Assembly: GCF_042453785.1 (NCBI RefSeq)
Contig: NC_091670.1
Span: 36,963,501 to 37,027,500 of the forward strand
Length of the DNA stretch: 64,000 nucleotides
Origin: Malus domestica
Lineage: Eukaryota; Streptophyta; Magnoliopsida; Rosales; Rosaceae
Direction: 5' to 3'
This document shows, piece by piece, positions 22,905 to 35,068 of this stretch (its first letter is position 1; every line of letters starts with the position of its first letter). The notes below the pieces were generated by a model that saw nothing but the letters and a program-made list of their open reading frames with translations, searched no databases and had not been told where the DNA came from. A program made the translations under genes and the position numbers.

Positions 22905-23060
22905 TAGGAAAACTAATGAAAATGGCTTGAAAACTTTGAGTTTTAATGATAAGGACAAAATAAAGGGTAAAGTGAATAGTACCAGGATTGACTTTTTAGT
23001 GTAAAAATGTGGTTTTTCGTTAAAGTGAACAGTACCGGATGCTTTTCGTTAAAGTTCTCT
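22905..23060 (+). mobile_element. Mutator-type MITE, copy B
   Basis: Starts AGGAAAACTAATGAAAATGG and ends near CGTTAAAGTTCTCT. The interior matches copy A reversed ('gtgaatagtaccaggattga', 'ttttagtgtaaaaatgtggt'). No clear flanking duplication, so it is older or has altered ends. Confidence 0.75.
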
Positions 23061-24213
23061 CATCATCATTTCTATTATAAAGGCAAATATGTTTAACAAT
23101 CAAGGGTGTTTCGTAAGTCTTTGTTTGGTAACTGAGAAAATGTGATCCCATCTTTTAGTTTCTTTTTTCTTTCTGTTTTTGTGATTTTGAGAATTTTGTG
23201 GGATTTTGAGAATTGCACTGATTAAATCCAATTTAATTTTCTAAGTTAATAAAAAGAATTATACCAATTACCCAAATACTCAGTAATTTGGTTTCAAAAC
23301 TAAACAATCTATTTGTGTGTGACGCTCTTTTTTCCTAGTTCGGGTTGAAATCCCGGGCATGTTTTTATCGAAACCCTTGTATACATACTCTCTCCTATTT
23401 GTATTTGTACTTATTCTCTTCCAATAAATGAATATCGTTACTCTTTTCAAAAAAAAAATAATATTAAATAAAAACTAAACTAAACAAATTGTTTAGCATG
23501 TGTAATTTATTGCAGGCTCCGTGATCTTAAACAACTTGGTGAGTTCAACTTACAAATGAATTAGCAATAACAAATGTTAAGACTTACAAATATCTAGGAT
23601 ATTAAATTTCAAGATATTGATTGATATGCTGACATAACCTAATAATCTCTTTCCCCAACTTCTTGAAAGTGAGTTACCAATTTCATTTTGTTTGTGATTG
23701 TTACTGTGTGTATAAATACATGTATTAAATTTGGTATTTTGGGTTGAAGAGAGGAGAAGAGGGAAGAAAGAGAGAAGGAGGATAATTTTAGAAATTGAAG
23801 GTAGAGAGTAACACTAGGTAGACAAAAATATATTTGTGCTTTCACAATTAACCGCTTAATAACATAACATTTTATAGATGGTATTTGTTAATACGTTTCG
23901 AAAGAACGGTGTTTTTTTAATTTTCACCATTTTCAGTAAAATTGTTGGTATTTAGCGAAAAGTAAAATATAGGTAGTTGATATTCACTCACATTTGTCAT
24001 TACTATTTTGTGCAAGGAATAGCATATCCAAGATGCTACAACAACCATAAAAAAAATAAAAATCACCACACAAACATTGCAAGGAATAATATATCCAAGA
24101 TGCTACAACCAACCAACTCAATCAAGCTTGTGCTTCCTAATCACATGTTATATAAACAAATGACACTCCAAATCCAAACGAAATCACTTCTAACTATAAA
24201 GCACTATCATACA

Positions 24214-27200
24214 TTAGGCCAACGATGCTGCTGTCCTCGAAACGTTGGATTGAGCGTCTTCGAATTGATCATGGTTTAGCTTCTCGGAGCTCAGGCTCGG
24301 TGGGATGAAAGCTCTGTAAACTTGCTCCATGTTAGGAATCTCCTTGAGTTCGTGTGCGGCAACTTCAAGCGCAGTGTGTTGGAAAAAATGGTAGAATTTT
24401 TTGCTGCAGATGAAGATATAAAGCAAGGACAAGATAGGAAGTGGAAGTAAGAATGGTGCATAGACGAATTTCTTCACCCCAAAATAACCAAACATGGTAA
24501 CTTGGTACAGTATCAGAGATGCAATGAGTCGAACTTGGATGTGCGGCCACATCCTGCCATAGCTTTCATACGATGGAACGTAAACTTTGAGTGCCTGCTC
24601 GATGAAACAACAAAAGCTTTAGTTTTCGATAGCATATGCTTGCTTAGGAAACAAGTAGGCTAAGTTGTATATCATTTCAGTAGAGTTTTTCGACTAAAGA
24701 CTTGCAAGCTTGAAAAAGGCTGAGGATACCTGATTTCGAAGGACAAGCCATCCAAGGCCGAAGTAAAGCACACCAAATGGAAGAATCAGCGGAGCAATAA
24801 CAGAGTAGCAGAGGACAATTGTAATGATGAGCATATCACCAGGTACTCTAGTCCCATATCCAAGATCACTAGGAAACCAAGCTGCCTTCACCTCAGCTTC
24901 GGTCTTACAGACATACTTCCTCTTTATATGGAAAATGATCAGAGGAACTAGTCGGAACAGTTCAAGACCATATCCAACGAAAAACCTGTCATCAAAGCAA
25001 CAGTAAAAACCAGTTTACTAATAAAGGAGTAATTTAGATAGTGTGGACAAATAGTAAAGTATTTTGCAATCTTGTTTCGGTTACTGATATGGAAAATAAG
25101 AGCTAGAAGACATAAACTGTTACTTACTTCAGGGCCACAAAGGTGAGGAAGTAAGTTGCATTGGCAGGGAGGCTGGTTGCAAGTAAGTCAACAATAGAGT
25201 TAGGATCCTTCTCGATAGTCTTGAATGTACTGAATAAGGTTCCACCTACGGTAACTCCAATAAAAACATTGAAGACAGTGAAGTAGAAGTATTTCCCGGA
25301 AGAAGCCCTTACTGCATGGCTCAGGGAAGGGATTCCCTCAGTCTTAGACAAAAACAGAAGGAACTTTGGCAAGAAAGCTAGAAAGAGTATGAGTGCAATT
25401 TGAGGTAGATAAGCCTCTAGCACTGTCCTAATCGCCTTTTGCTTCAAAATTGGCTTTAGAAACGGAAGAAGTTTCTTCAGATTCTCCAGAGTTGTGAATG
25501 CAGAGATAGCGGCAATGGGAACCATAAAAAACAAAACGGTCAGAGCCACAATGATATACACAACATATTGCCGCACCTGTCTCTGAAAAAACTTGATTTT
25601 GAGATTACGCCAAAGTAGTTGACGAGGTTCAGGAGCCTCTGTGACTATCCACGTGTCAACAAGTTGGGCATGTAGAGTCTGAGCTGCAGCAGCTGCAGTC
25701 ACCCTACTGGTGAAAAAAACTAGAGCGGCATTTTGCTGCTTCTCTCTGAGAGTGGCTTTCTGTTCAGCCTCCAGTTTTGGGGTTAATTCATTAATCTTCT
25801 TAGTGTAGTAATCAATACTGTCTACTTTTGCCCCACAAAGACCAAGGAACCCGGTTTTGTTAGTGGGTCTTGTTCCTTCTGATTTGCCAGTGTCCTTCGA
25901 TATTGCATAAACTGCTTCAGCGCGCGCAAGCTTCTTCTTATACCCTTCTAACTCTTTCCAAATTTTGTTCACCTATAAGAATAGCGTTAATATGAATGGA
26001 AGAGAAATACTACTCAAATGAGGAACACACCATCAAACAGTCGTTTTACCTAAGCGATGTTCCGAGATATATATGACAGTTAACAAAGGCGCAAAATGAG
26101 GAGAAAAGGGGGAAAAACAAGCATACCTCTTTGTTGTCTGTGACAACCAATGATCTGTAAAATGTATCAGGGTAGATGGTCTTAAAATAAGAATCGACCT
26201 GTTCCTTTCTAATTTGACCTTCGGGGACGTCAGGTATGTCTCTGACAAGAATGGCAAATTGTTCTGGCTTCGCTTGAGGAGACATTAGAGCACTGGCTCT
26301 CAGGTTGGAGGCATGTTTATATGCCTTCCACAGCAAGACGTATGTGACAAAAGAAACCCAGTAGACACCAACTAGAAATGCCCACAACCTAGGACTCTTC
26401 TCCTGCACATACAGAAAGACATATGAAAATACAATCAGCATTCAGAATACAATTCAATTGAGAGAATTATACCAAAAACCACAGCTGCAATAAATCAAAG
26501 GGAAAAGAAAAAAAGACCAAGACATTTCATGAAAATGTTTTGTAGCTTACCTTGAGATGTCCCATGGATAAGTGGTCAAGGTCACTAAAAGTGCCATTGC
26601 TTACGCTTGCGTCGGCTAACTTATGCGCTTCTTCGGTGGCAGCAACTGACAGAAGAATTGGTAGCAGAACAATGCTAGATAAAACCAATATACCCAACAC
26701 TGCCACATCAAATAGGAAAGTTAGAACCTTGAGATTTCTGGCTTTATAAATTAGGCCAACCATTGCATACTGTTATTCCAAAACATGGAAGCAATATAAT
26801 CGCAGGAAGTAAAGACAAAAACAAGTACATTAAAACTCAAGAAATTCAGTATGTATTATGTAACCAAGGTTTCAAATTCTTCCAGACAGATTGAAACTGT
26901 TAGTAATTGGTCAAAATTGTTATACAACTTACTACTTCAGTCATAACTACGCTAGTATGATATCGAAAATCATCAGCGAAGTAGAAGATTATCAATTCCA
27001 AAGCAACATCTTTCTTGTAAAACAACTGTGGTCAGGTGCCAATGACATAAATTCCCTTCATTTTACACAAATCCATAGTTTTTAGAGTATAAGCAAAACT
27101 GGTACACACTCTTCCGTAATACAAATATTGTTCGAAACGTTGAAACCATTCTAAGAGTTCCAGATTTCACTTCTCAAAGCCAGAAATAAATTAACTTTAC

Positions 27201-27704
27201 CAATTTCATCAAACAAACTTCATCTATCCAAATTTACAGCAGTAAAAAAGTTAGAAATCTGAGAGAAAACTTCTAAATTAGTCCATCCAACAAAAACAAC
27301 CACAAAGCAGCAACAATTTCAAACTTTTGAGCAAACGGAACAGAACCCAGAAACAGTATCATGGTAAAAGCAAAGGAGACAAAGTAAATTCGAAAACTGT
27401 CAAACGGTTAAAATGGCAGAGAGACAAACAAACCAGTGCTCATGAACACAAAGTACACAGCAGTGTCGACCCCTGACACGGAAATAATTTCCTGCTCAGT
27501 GGAATACAGAGCCTCTTTGATCCAAGCAAACGGGTTCCGGGTCATGGACCCGCCCTCCCATGGATCCAACCCTCTCAAGATCCGATTCGGATAGTAAACC
27601 ACAGTGTTCCCAGGCTTTCTCGAAAGCCATGTGAACAAAAACATCAGAACCACAAATATGAGGAAGGAAGTCCCTAAGGACGTCAAGAACGAACTGAGAT
27701 CCAT
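24214..27704 (-). CDS. ERD4: CSC1-like protein ERD4 (OSCA/TMEM63 family channel)
   Basis: Membrane protein of the DUF221/OSCA family, osmosensitive or mechanosensitive calcium-permeable channels; ERD4 was named for early response to dehydration. Six exons join in frame with GT-AG sites: 27704-27434, 26699-26551, 26402-26127, 25972-25128, 24985-24730, 24594-24214, giving 2178 nt and 725 aa; Arabidopsis ERD4 is about the same size. A first membrane helix lies at residues 4-25, two more at about 91-112 and 146-172, then a long cytosolic loop (about 173-360) and a C-terminal multi-helix bundle (about 365-660). Conserved stretches: SRKPGNTVVYYPNR, EQFAILVRDIP, VTEAPEPRQLLW, ATRVPGDML-type (GTRVPGDMLIITIV). 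The start is the only ATG giving a complete N-terminal helix. A broken partial copy lies about 7 kb downstream. Confidence 0.95.
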
Positions 27705-28000
27705 CTGGGGTTTTCTCTAAATTGCCAAAGATTCAAGCTTTTTCTCTCTCTAAGCAGTTTGGAGTGAAAGTTCTAGTGAGAGAGAACATGCACAGAAGCA
27801 ATAGAAAATCAGATAGGAATGGAAATAAAACGAGAGAAAATGGAGGGTTAGAGAGAGAGAGACACGTTAGAGGACATTAAATTAGAGGAAGGGAAAAGTA
27901 ACCGTTGGAGGAGGGGGTGGAGGTGGAGGAGGAGGAGGGAGAGAATTAAAGGAAGGTTGATAGCTTTTGGAGGTTGTGAAGTTAAAGTCCACGAAAGGCA
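27705..28000 (-). promoter_or_regulatory. ERD4 5' leader and proximal promoter region
   Basis: Directly upstream of the ERD4 start the plus strand is rich in GA/GGA runs (27840-27960), which read as CT-rich leader on the gene strand. The start of transcription cannot be fixed from sequence alone. Confidence 0.4.
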
Positions 28001-28039
28001 ATGCAAATGCCAAAACCTAAATCAATGACAAGAAATGAA

Positions 28040-28745
28040 AATATCTTAAAGCATAATTGGCAAGTTGTGGGGCCCTTTTGATTAGTTGGTACTTTCTATT
28101 TTGAAAATATTTTTGCTAGAAATGGTTATGATAACTACTAATCTATTTATTACTATAAGATAAGTTTAAATTTCGAGATATATTTAATAAATAAACATAA
28201 ATATCAAAATTTAAATTTATCTAATTATTGTAAATGAAATAATAAATATTATTATCACTTGAAAGTGATGAGAAAAGTGCACCTCCTTTATTTTTTAGGG
28301 ACAAGGAATTGAAGTGTTTTAGTTGAAATGACAAAAGTACGAATAGAATGCATCACAATCACTCTATAAAATTCCATTAAATTGGTGTGGCTCCATCTGA
28401 GCCTTAAAATATATTAAAAACTTTATGTGTGAAGCGGTTCACGTACCATTAATTTGTTGATTGCAATGATATCGACACATATTAATTTAAATAATGAAAG
28501 GTCGGTATCATATGGACAATCACAAACTACATTGTACATGTTTTTAATTATGTGGAGTAATTACTTTTTATTATGAGAGATTGGGAGACTCTGTATTTCC
28601 AAAGATGAAAATGTTGCTTGCAGGAAACATTAAGGTGGTAAAAACGGGTAATCTGCAAACGTGTGACGGTGCCTTTAAATAGAAGAAAGAAAAAAAAAAG
28701 ATAGTTACAATTATGTATTGATATTGACATTTTGTATAGAGCTTT
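28040..28745 (-). repeat. ERD4 upstream block, partner of 17960-18915
   Basis: Parent-like copy of the duplicated flank, without the three insertions seen in the other copy. It gives an empty site for the MITE at 18109 (around 28405-28420, 'atatattaaaaac'). Confidence 0.75.
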
Positions 28746-29312
28746 TCGTTTGAATGTCATACATTTATTAGAAAATTCATCAATTTGATCGTTAAACTAC
28801 TGACGTGGCAAGCGTAAGGCCACTCTCTTGTCCACATGAATTGAGAAATTAATTATAAGATGAGGTATAAGATAATTTTTTTCATTATGCTATACACATA
28901 AGCATATTAGAATTTTGGTTTGCAGAGGTATTTCACATGCATTGTAAATCACAAATTAACACATACGTAAAAAATAAAATATTATTTACACTAAAGAGTA
29001 AGCGTATGAACTCAACTTCACAATGATTTAGGTATAAAAAAAAAATAGTTCAAATTTATCTATAGCGAGAATTGAACCTAAAACCCTTCACTTTCAAATG
29101 AAGAGGAATTTAAGACATTTAAGATTCCACCGTAAAACTAATTGGTAATATAGAAAGTAACTCAATTACTTATGAGCATATGTAATGTTCCTTATATCTC
29201 CAGTGTGAGATTCATACTCTCAACAAGAATACCACTTGACCATAATGCGTATACTTACGCGACTTACATTGTAAAAGTAATGAGCTAAGTATTTTCCTTA
29301 TCATTTTAAACT
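28746..29312. other. Intergenic with reversed SINE fragment
   Basis: At about 29035-29155 a minus-strand SINE piece is seen ('gcgagaattgaacctaaaac' is the reversed B-box region). Otherwise no feature. Confidence 0.4.
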
Positions 29313-29317
29313 TTAGG

Positions 29318-29777
29318 TGTAAGATCCCACATTGTCCAGGGATGAGGATCTTGTAAGCCTTATATGTATATTCTTATCTCTACCTAGCACGAGGCCTTTT
29401 GGGAGCTCACTAGCTTCGGGTTCCATTAGAACTCCAAAGTTAAGCGAGTTCACGCGAGAGCAATCCCATGATGGGTGACCCATTAGGTAGTTCTCGTGTG
29501 CCCATGGGTGAGGATCTTGTAAGCCTTATATGTATATTCTCATCTCTACCTAGCACAAGATCTTTTGAGAGCTCACTAGCTTCAAGTTCCATCGAAACTC
29601 CGAAGTTAAGCGAGTTCGCGCGAGAGCAATCCTAGGATGGGTGACCCATTGGGAAGTTCTTGTGTGAGTTTCCAGAAACAAAACCGTGAGGGCATGGTCG
29701 GGGCCCAAAACGGACAATATAGTGCTACAATGGAATCGGACCCGGAATATGGTGGGGGCTTGAACTGGGATGTGACA
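29318..29777 (+). mobile_element. Cassandra solo LTR with duplicated 5S domain
   Basis: Starts TGTAAGATCCCACATTG, ends GGGATGTGACA, and is flanked by an exact TTAGG duplication (29313-29317 and 29778-29782). It carries two 5S rRNA-like blocks (about 29411-29495 and 29576-29660), each with 'aagttaagcgagtt', 'gatggg' and 'gggtgacccatt'. A 166-bp internal unit ('gaggatcttgtaagcc' at 29344 and 29510) is duplicated in tandem, so this LTR is longer than the usual form. No internal domain or second LTR is present. Confidence 0.85.
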
Positions 29778-29782
29778 TTAGG

Positions 29783-31010
29783 GCCTTTCATTATCTTTAT
29801 AAAAAAATTGTGGAAAGACATTTGGGTTGAGATTTTAACTAAATTACTGAATAAATAATCATAATTAGATATAAAATTCATCGGCTATAAGAGTCGAAAT
29901 CATTTACGTCGGCTATAAGAGTCGAAATCATTTACAAAAGAAGAATAATATGCGGGTAATGCAGTGGAAATGGCTGGCCTTTCAATGTGACTTTTCATGT
30001 TAAATATTAAAGATAGTGTTTGGTGAGTGAGGTCGGCCAAGTGCTTTTTCGACTTAAAAAACAATCTTTTGTGATTCTGTTTCTTTTTGTATGTGGGTGG
30101 ATTCTTTTCTCTTGTTTTATCATCTCTTCTCTTATACTCTTTTGTTGTTTTTTTTTTCTGTATAAACAATTCAAAGTAAGATATTAACTTGTTTTAATCG
30201 TAAAGCTTAAATAGAAAGAGAGATTAGAATGGAAGAAAATTCTACTGCTCTGTATTGGCATCTAACAATTATATTTGTGAGATGTTTTAATCAAAGTTAA
30301 ACCCATAATTGGTATTTGAAGTCTTTCGTATTAAGGAAAACATGTACCCTTTCCACCACTAACACCCATTTCTGCGATTGCATTATGTCAAATAGCCCTT
30401 GGACATGTGTCTTTTGGGTTTATTTTAATCATATAGGTTTTGGGATTAAATTGTGTCAAATAGCTCTTTTTTTTTCTTAAATATACTAACTTGGTATTAG
30501 TAACTAAAGAAAATAACCGTGTGAGAAGAGGAGGAATGCAAGAAAAAGTATAGAATTTTTAGGGTCCCATTGAAAAATAAGGAGGGGAAATTGCAGGAGG
30601 TTTCAAAATGCTTCAAATTGTATGAGGTTTCAAATTTTGGAAACAGCTTATGCAACACAAGAAATGACAACGACTATCAAATTCTTAAACCCTTAAATTC
30701 TAAAATTCAACCGCAATTCGGAAACCATATTTCAATCTCAAAATCCCCAAGTCGAAAACCATAATTCCAATTCAAAATCACCGAAGTTCAGTTGAGTTTC
30801 TTTTCACCTCTCGCTCTTGTAATGGAGCTACGCATTTGGTGACAACTCACATCACGCGTGTGGGGGATGTCATAGGTGGGATTGTTTTGAACCGAAGTGG
30901 TTGTTTAATACTCTGGCACATGATGTAAACATTTCAATTCGTAACTAATAATATTATACTCTTTGAAAAAAAAATCCCTCATTCTTTTCAAAATTTCTAA
31001 TTTCATGTAT
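29783..31010. other. Intergenic, no feature identified
   Basis: AT-rich sequence with short unconserved frames. Nothing resembling a gene or clear repeat. Confidence 0.45.
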
Positions 31011-31022
31011 GTATATTTTTTA

Positions 31023-31161
31023 GGGAGTTTTAACAAAACACTACCGATTCACTTTTAACGAAAAGCCACATTTTTACCTTTAACCGTTACTATTTACTAT
31101 ACCTTTAAAATGGGTTTTTTATTAAAATGAAAATTTTTATAGACTTTTTGTTAATTTTTCT
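31023..31161 (-). mobile_element. Mutator-type MITE, copy C, 9-bp target duplication
   Basis: Begins GGGAGTTTTAACAAAACA. Exact 9-bp flanking duplication TATTTTTTA (31014-31022 and 31162-31170). Slightly shorter than copy A (139 bp). Confidence 0.8.
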
Positions 31162-31269
31162 TATTTTTTATTATATTCAGTTCGGTTCGATATTACCAAA
31201 CTTACGTCGGTGATCCTAATTTCAATACCGATGTTTCAAGAGTGTTTAATTTCAGTTACCAAATGATTC

Positions 31270-31485
31270 GATAATATCGGTTCCATTTCTTTTTTTTTTT
31301 AAGTTGGATTTCGATATGACTCGGTCGGGTTCCTTTTTTCGTTTTTTTTTTTCGACCCTACTTTGGAGTGTCCACAAGATAATATCGGCGCGGTTTGGTT
31401 TTTTCTTTTTTTATGTCGGGTTTCGATATGATTCGGTCGGGTTCATGTTTTTCAGCCCTACTTTGGAGTGTCCACAAAATGGCCC
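31270..31485 (+). repeat. Tandem duplication of about 110 bp
   Basis: The series 'gataatatcgg', T-run, 'tttcgatatga(c/t)tcggtcgg', 'cctactttggagtgtccaca' occurs twice, starting near 31270 and 31379. Confidence 0.7.
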
Positions 31486-32440
31486 TTACCTCTATTTTGA
31501 AACGGTAAATATATGAGATTCAAGATCTTCTTTTCCAATAATTTAATCTATATTTTTTTGACAATAAAACAATAATAATAATAATTTAAATATTTTTATT
31601 TTGTCAATTTGTCCAGGTCTTGCAGATATCGAAAGCTGCTGTTCAAATTTTAGGCCTCTAAAATATATTAGTGCTTAATACGGGAAAAACTTTTTCGATG
31701 AGTGGATTATAAATGTTTTATGAGTTCTAATTATTAGCTATTATTCATTATGGATAGATATAAATGTGTAAAAGAAGACAGCATATTGATAAAGATTTTT
31801 CAAAATTAAAAGAGCGATTGAATTGAAAAAATAAGGGATTTGTAAGTTAAAAAATTTAGATTCTCGTTAAATGTAAACTAAACTTTTTTTTTTCTTAATT
31901 TAATGTTGATAATATCGCCCTTTAGAAAAGAAAAAAAAAAAGTTAGGTTGCGAAAGTTGGCATTTGACGAAAGTTACGGCTTTAAATTAGGTATTAGTTG
32001 GAACTTGGGTACCATGCCACCTCAACGTCAGTATTCACCCTCAAATGCAAACCAGCAGTTGTCTTAAATGCCAGCCAACACGTGTCAACACAAGTACTCT
32101 GCCGACAAACAGTGTACGTGACTTATGACCGTTGCGCGTTCGTAACGCAATCCGTTGCAAAGGTCCCAACTGACGTGGAGGGACCCAGTTTCGGATAAGT
32201 GGATTTCTTTCTGTTTTTGTCCGATACGAGTCAGTGTTGTTTCCGCGTATTTGTTTTGTCGGTTTTTGCAGAGCTTACAGATTGTAATTTGATGCCACGC
32301 AGTGCACAAGAGACTCGTGGGGCCGTTACACGTGGGAGCACAGTATGGAGGTTGAGAAGGACTGTTGTATGAGAAGGACCGGACCGAAGGAGTTCGACCC
32401 ACGTATGGATGTGGCAAGTTTTACCTAGTTTATGTTAAAA
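31486..32440. other. Intergenic; GC-richer block at 32010-32420 without a gene
   Basis: The block 32010-32420 has ACGTG cores ('cacgtgtcaac', 'tacacgtggga') and could be promoter-like, but no credible coding sequence begins beside it. The 66-aa and 110-aa frames across it lack recognisable motifs. Confidence 0.3.
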
Positions 32441-32450
32441 ATAGTCAGGT

Positions 32451-33238
32451 CATCTCCAACCGAGGATTGGCCAGATGACTCATTTTAACCATCTGATATT
32501 CTAAGATATTAATATTTTAATAAACAGTACATAATCATATTTATCTCCGTCTCCAACCGAGAGCCAAACATAATTTATTATTTAAAAACTACAAATTTTG
32601 TGAAATAGAAGTTATAGGAAAAAATGGAATTTAAAAAAAATATGAAACAAATTTTGTAAAATAAAAGTTATAGGAAAAAAAGTAGAATTTAAAAAAATAA
32701 AATATGCACCAAATTTTGTAAAATAGAAGTTATAGGAAAAAAATAGATTTTAAAAAAAAATATGAAACAAATTTTGTAAAATAGAAGTTATAGGAAAAAA
32801 AATATGAAACAAATTTTGTAAAATAGAAGTTATAGGAAGTTATAGAAAAAAAAGGTTTAAATTCATAAATAAAAAAAATAATTGAATGCAACGGCTAGCT
32901 GACTCAGCTAGCCGTTGTATTCAAAATTTTCATATTATTCGTGTCGGTTATAACCAACATGATTGCAATTAATCAAAATTATTCCTGTCTAGCAATTACT
33001 ATTGGTGTTGGTTATAACCGACACTATTGCGATAAACAAAATTATTCATGTCGATTATATCCGACAGTTTTAAGCAAAATTATGGCCAGCCCGGGGCTGG
33101 AAAGGGCTAACCCTCTGGCCCTTTAGCCCTTTCAGATTCCATGGGGCCTACGAGTCATCTGGCCTAGCCCTCGGTTGGAGACGGTTTTCAGGCTATTTTC
33201 GACCCTCTGATCCTCTATACCCTTCGTTAGAGATAACC
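32451..33238. mobile_element. Tourist-like MITE, copy 2 (diverged)
   Basis: Left end 'ggtcatctccaaccgaggat' and right end 'cgttagagataacc' are decayed forms of the inverted ends at 6306-7211. It shares the repeated 'aagttataggaaaaaa' units, the palindrome 'ggctagctgactcagctagc' and the 'gccagcccggggctgg' block. Confidence 0.7.
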
Positions 33239-33456
33239 TAAATATATTATAAGGACCAATTTCCAATCGTAGTAACAGATGAAAGTCGTATGCCACTCAC
33301 ATGTTTTACAATACGTTAATTATGTGAGTGGATGACGATTCAGCTGGATTGTTACGGTTGGATCCATCAAACTCTTCAATACATTAGCGGTTAAACTCAT
33401 TTATGCTTGCATGCATACGAGCAACTGTACTTAATACTATTAGCTGATTTATTGTA

Positions 33457-33676
33457 GGACTTGGATTCTCTGCCCTCCCAATTCGGTGCCCTTCCCGTGC
33501 CCTCTTGTTTGTGTGGTCACGGTTAAGCCACGTCAATATTTTATATTACTATTTTTCTTTTGTCTTATTATTTTTATAAAAAACAATATAAAATGTTAGC
33601 ATGGATTAACTGTGACCACACAAAACAGGAGGGCACGGGGAGAGCACCGAAATGGGAGGGCAGAGAATCCAATTCC
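33457..33676. mobile_element. 220-bp hairpin MITE with 9-bp target duplication, copy 1
   Basis: Inverted arms of about 95 bp ('ggattctctgccctccca' at the left, complement at the right) around a short AT loop. Exact 9-bp flanking duplication TTTATTGTA (33448-33456 and 33677-33685). The 9-bp duplication and long inverted ends fit a Mutator-derived MITE. Confidence 0.85.
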
Positions 33677-33973
33677 TTTATTGTATGCTATGATTCAATA
33701 TGAAAACAATGATTGCTTCCTTGGTTGATAAGCAAGCAGACTTGAAAGCTTTCCAATTATTGATCCCACACAAAATCAATGAAAACTACCTGTGAAACAC
33801 GAGAAAATTTTCATTTTGTTCGAAATATGTATATATAGTACATCACGTGTCATTATATAAATACAGAGAAATGTTATTTTTTTATGTTATTAATTTTTAA
33901 TACAAGTATTGCACCACTTGTATAATAATACGTAACGTATCATCTCGTGTTCCAAACACATTGCAGAATTTCT

Positions 33974-34488
33974 CGTAAAATACAGGAAAAGTAGGGTTCC
34001 ATTCTAGTAAGCTCTTTCGATAAGGAAAGAGATCTGCTTCGGATCCCTTCCATCAAAGTCACTAAATTCGTCAATTCGGGTTCTTGAAATTTGATCTAAC
34101 GGCTAAAGTTATTATAATTTTTTAAAGAGACCTCTATTTTTAGCCGTTAGATCAAAATTTAAGAGTTCAGATTGATGAATTTAGTGGATTTGATGGAAGG
34201 GATCTGAGGATCCCTTTCCTTTCAATAATGCATTGCATTCCTATTTTTCGTAAAATACAGGAAAAGTGGGGTTCCATTCTAGTAAGCTCTTTCGATAATG
34301 AAAGGGTTCCATCAAATTCACTAAATTCATCAATTCGGGTCCTTGAAATTTGATGTAACGGCTAAAGTTATTATTATTTTTGAAAGATATCTCTGTTTTT
34401 AGCCGTTAGCTCAAATTTTAAGGGTCCAAATTGATGAATTTAGTGGATTTGATGGCCCTTTCCTTTCAATAATGCATTGCATTCCTAT
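33974..34488. repeat. Tandem duplication of a 275-bp foldback unit
   Basis: The unit starts 'cgtaaaatacaggaaaagt' at 33974 and again at 34249. Each unit is itself an imperfect inverted repeat centred on 'gtaacggctaaagtt...tagccgttag'. The second unit has lost about 30 bp around 'gagatctgcttcgg'. Confidence 0.75.
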
Positions 34489-35068
34489 TTTTTGTGGCTC
34501 AAATGATGACACACCAGTAAGACACAAGAAAAGTGGGATCCTATTTTTGTTGTACGTGGTGGTACTGATACCTGATTATACATGGAAGAAACTACATTGT
34601 ACTTCCTTTTTTTTTTTTTTCGTTAAAGTAATCTTTTTTTTTTTTAATATGGTTTGGTGATTGTCGCTTGGCTGCAGTGACTTCTTAAGTTTTGTATTAG
34701 AGGAATTTTGGTTCTTTGTTCTTCCTCTTTTCTTATATTTATTTTCTTCAAGTTGCAAAAGAGTCATTTGTTCCCTCTTCGTTTCTAATTTACGGGAGGT
34801 AAGATTTTTGTTTTTTCTGATTAAGTGTAACTTGTATTTTTTATATCAATAATTTTTTCTCGTACTACTCATGAGCAATCTTGAATTACATAATAATACT
34901 ACGACATAAACAAAATATGTATCACCGATCACAAAAACTATTATTTGAGTATCAGTTTCATAAATTTTTTGTAGTACAAGAGTTTATTTTAGGACCGAGG
35001 AAACCCGAGATCTAGCACATTATAAAGGAAGGAGATGTGGTGTATATAAATACACACACAGATGCACA
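34489..35068. other. Intergenic, no feature identified
   Basis: T-run-rich, with short frames only. Confidence 0.45.

Larger units (their letters stand above)
20691..24213. other. Long intergenic interval, AT-rich, repeat debris
   Basis: No gene found. It holds a SINE tail (21639-21700), a run of short 'ctcacatt/cacatttt' motifs (21840-22000), MITE copy B (22905-23060) and an A-rich retro-tail-like end near 23400-23470. Short frames have no conserved motifs. Confidence 0.5.
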
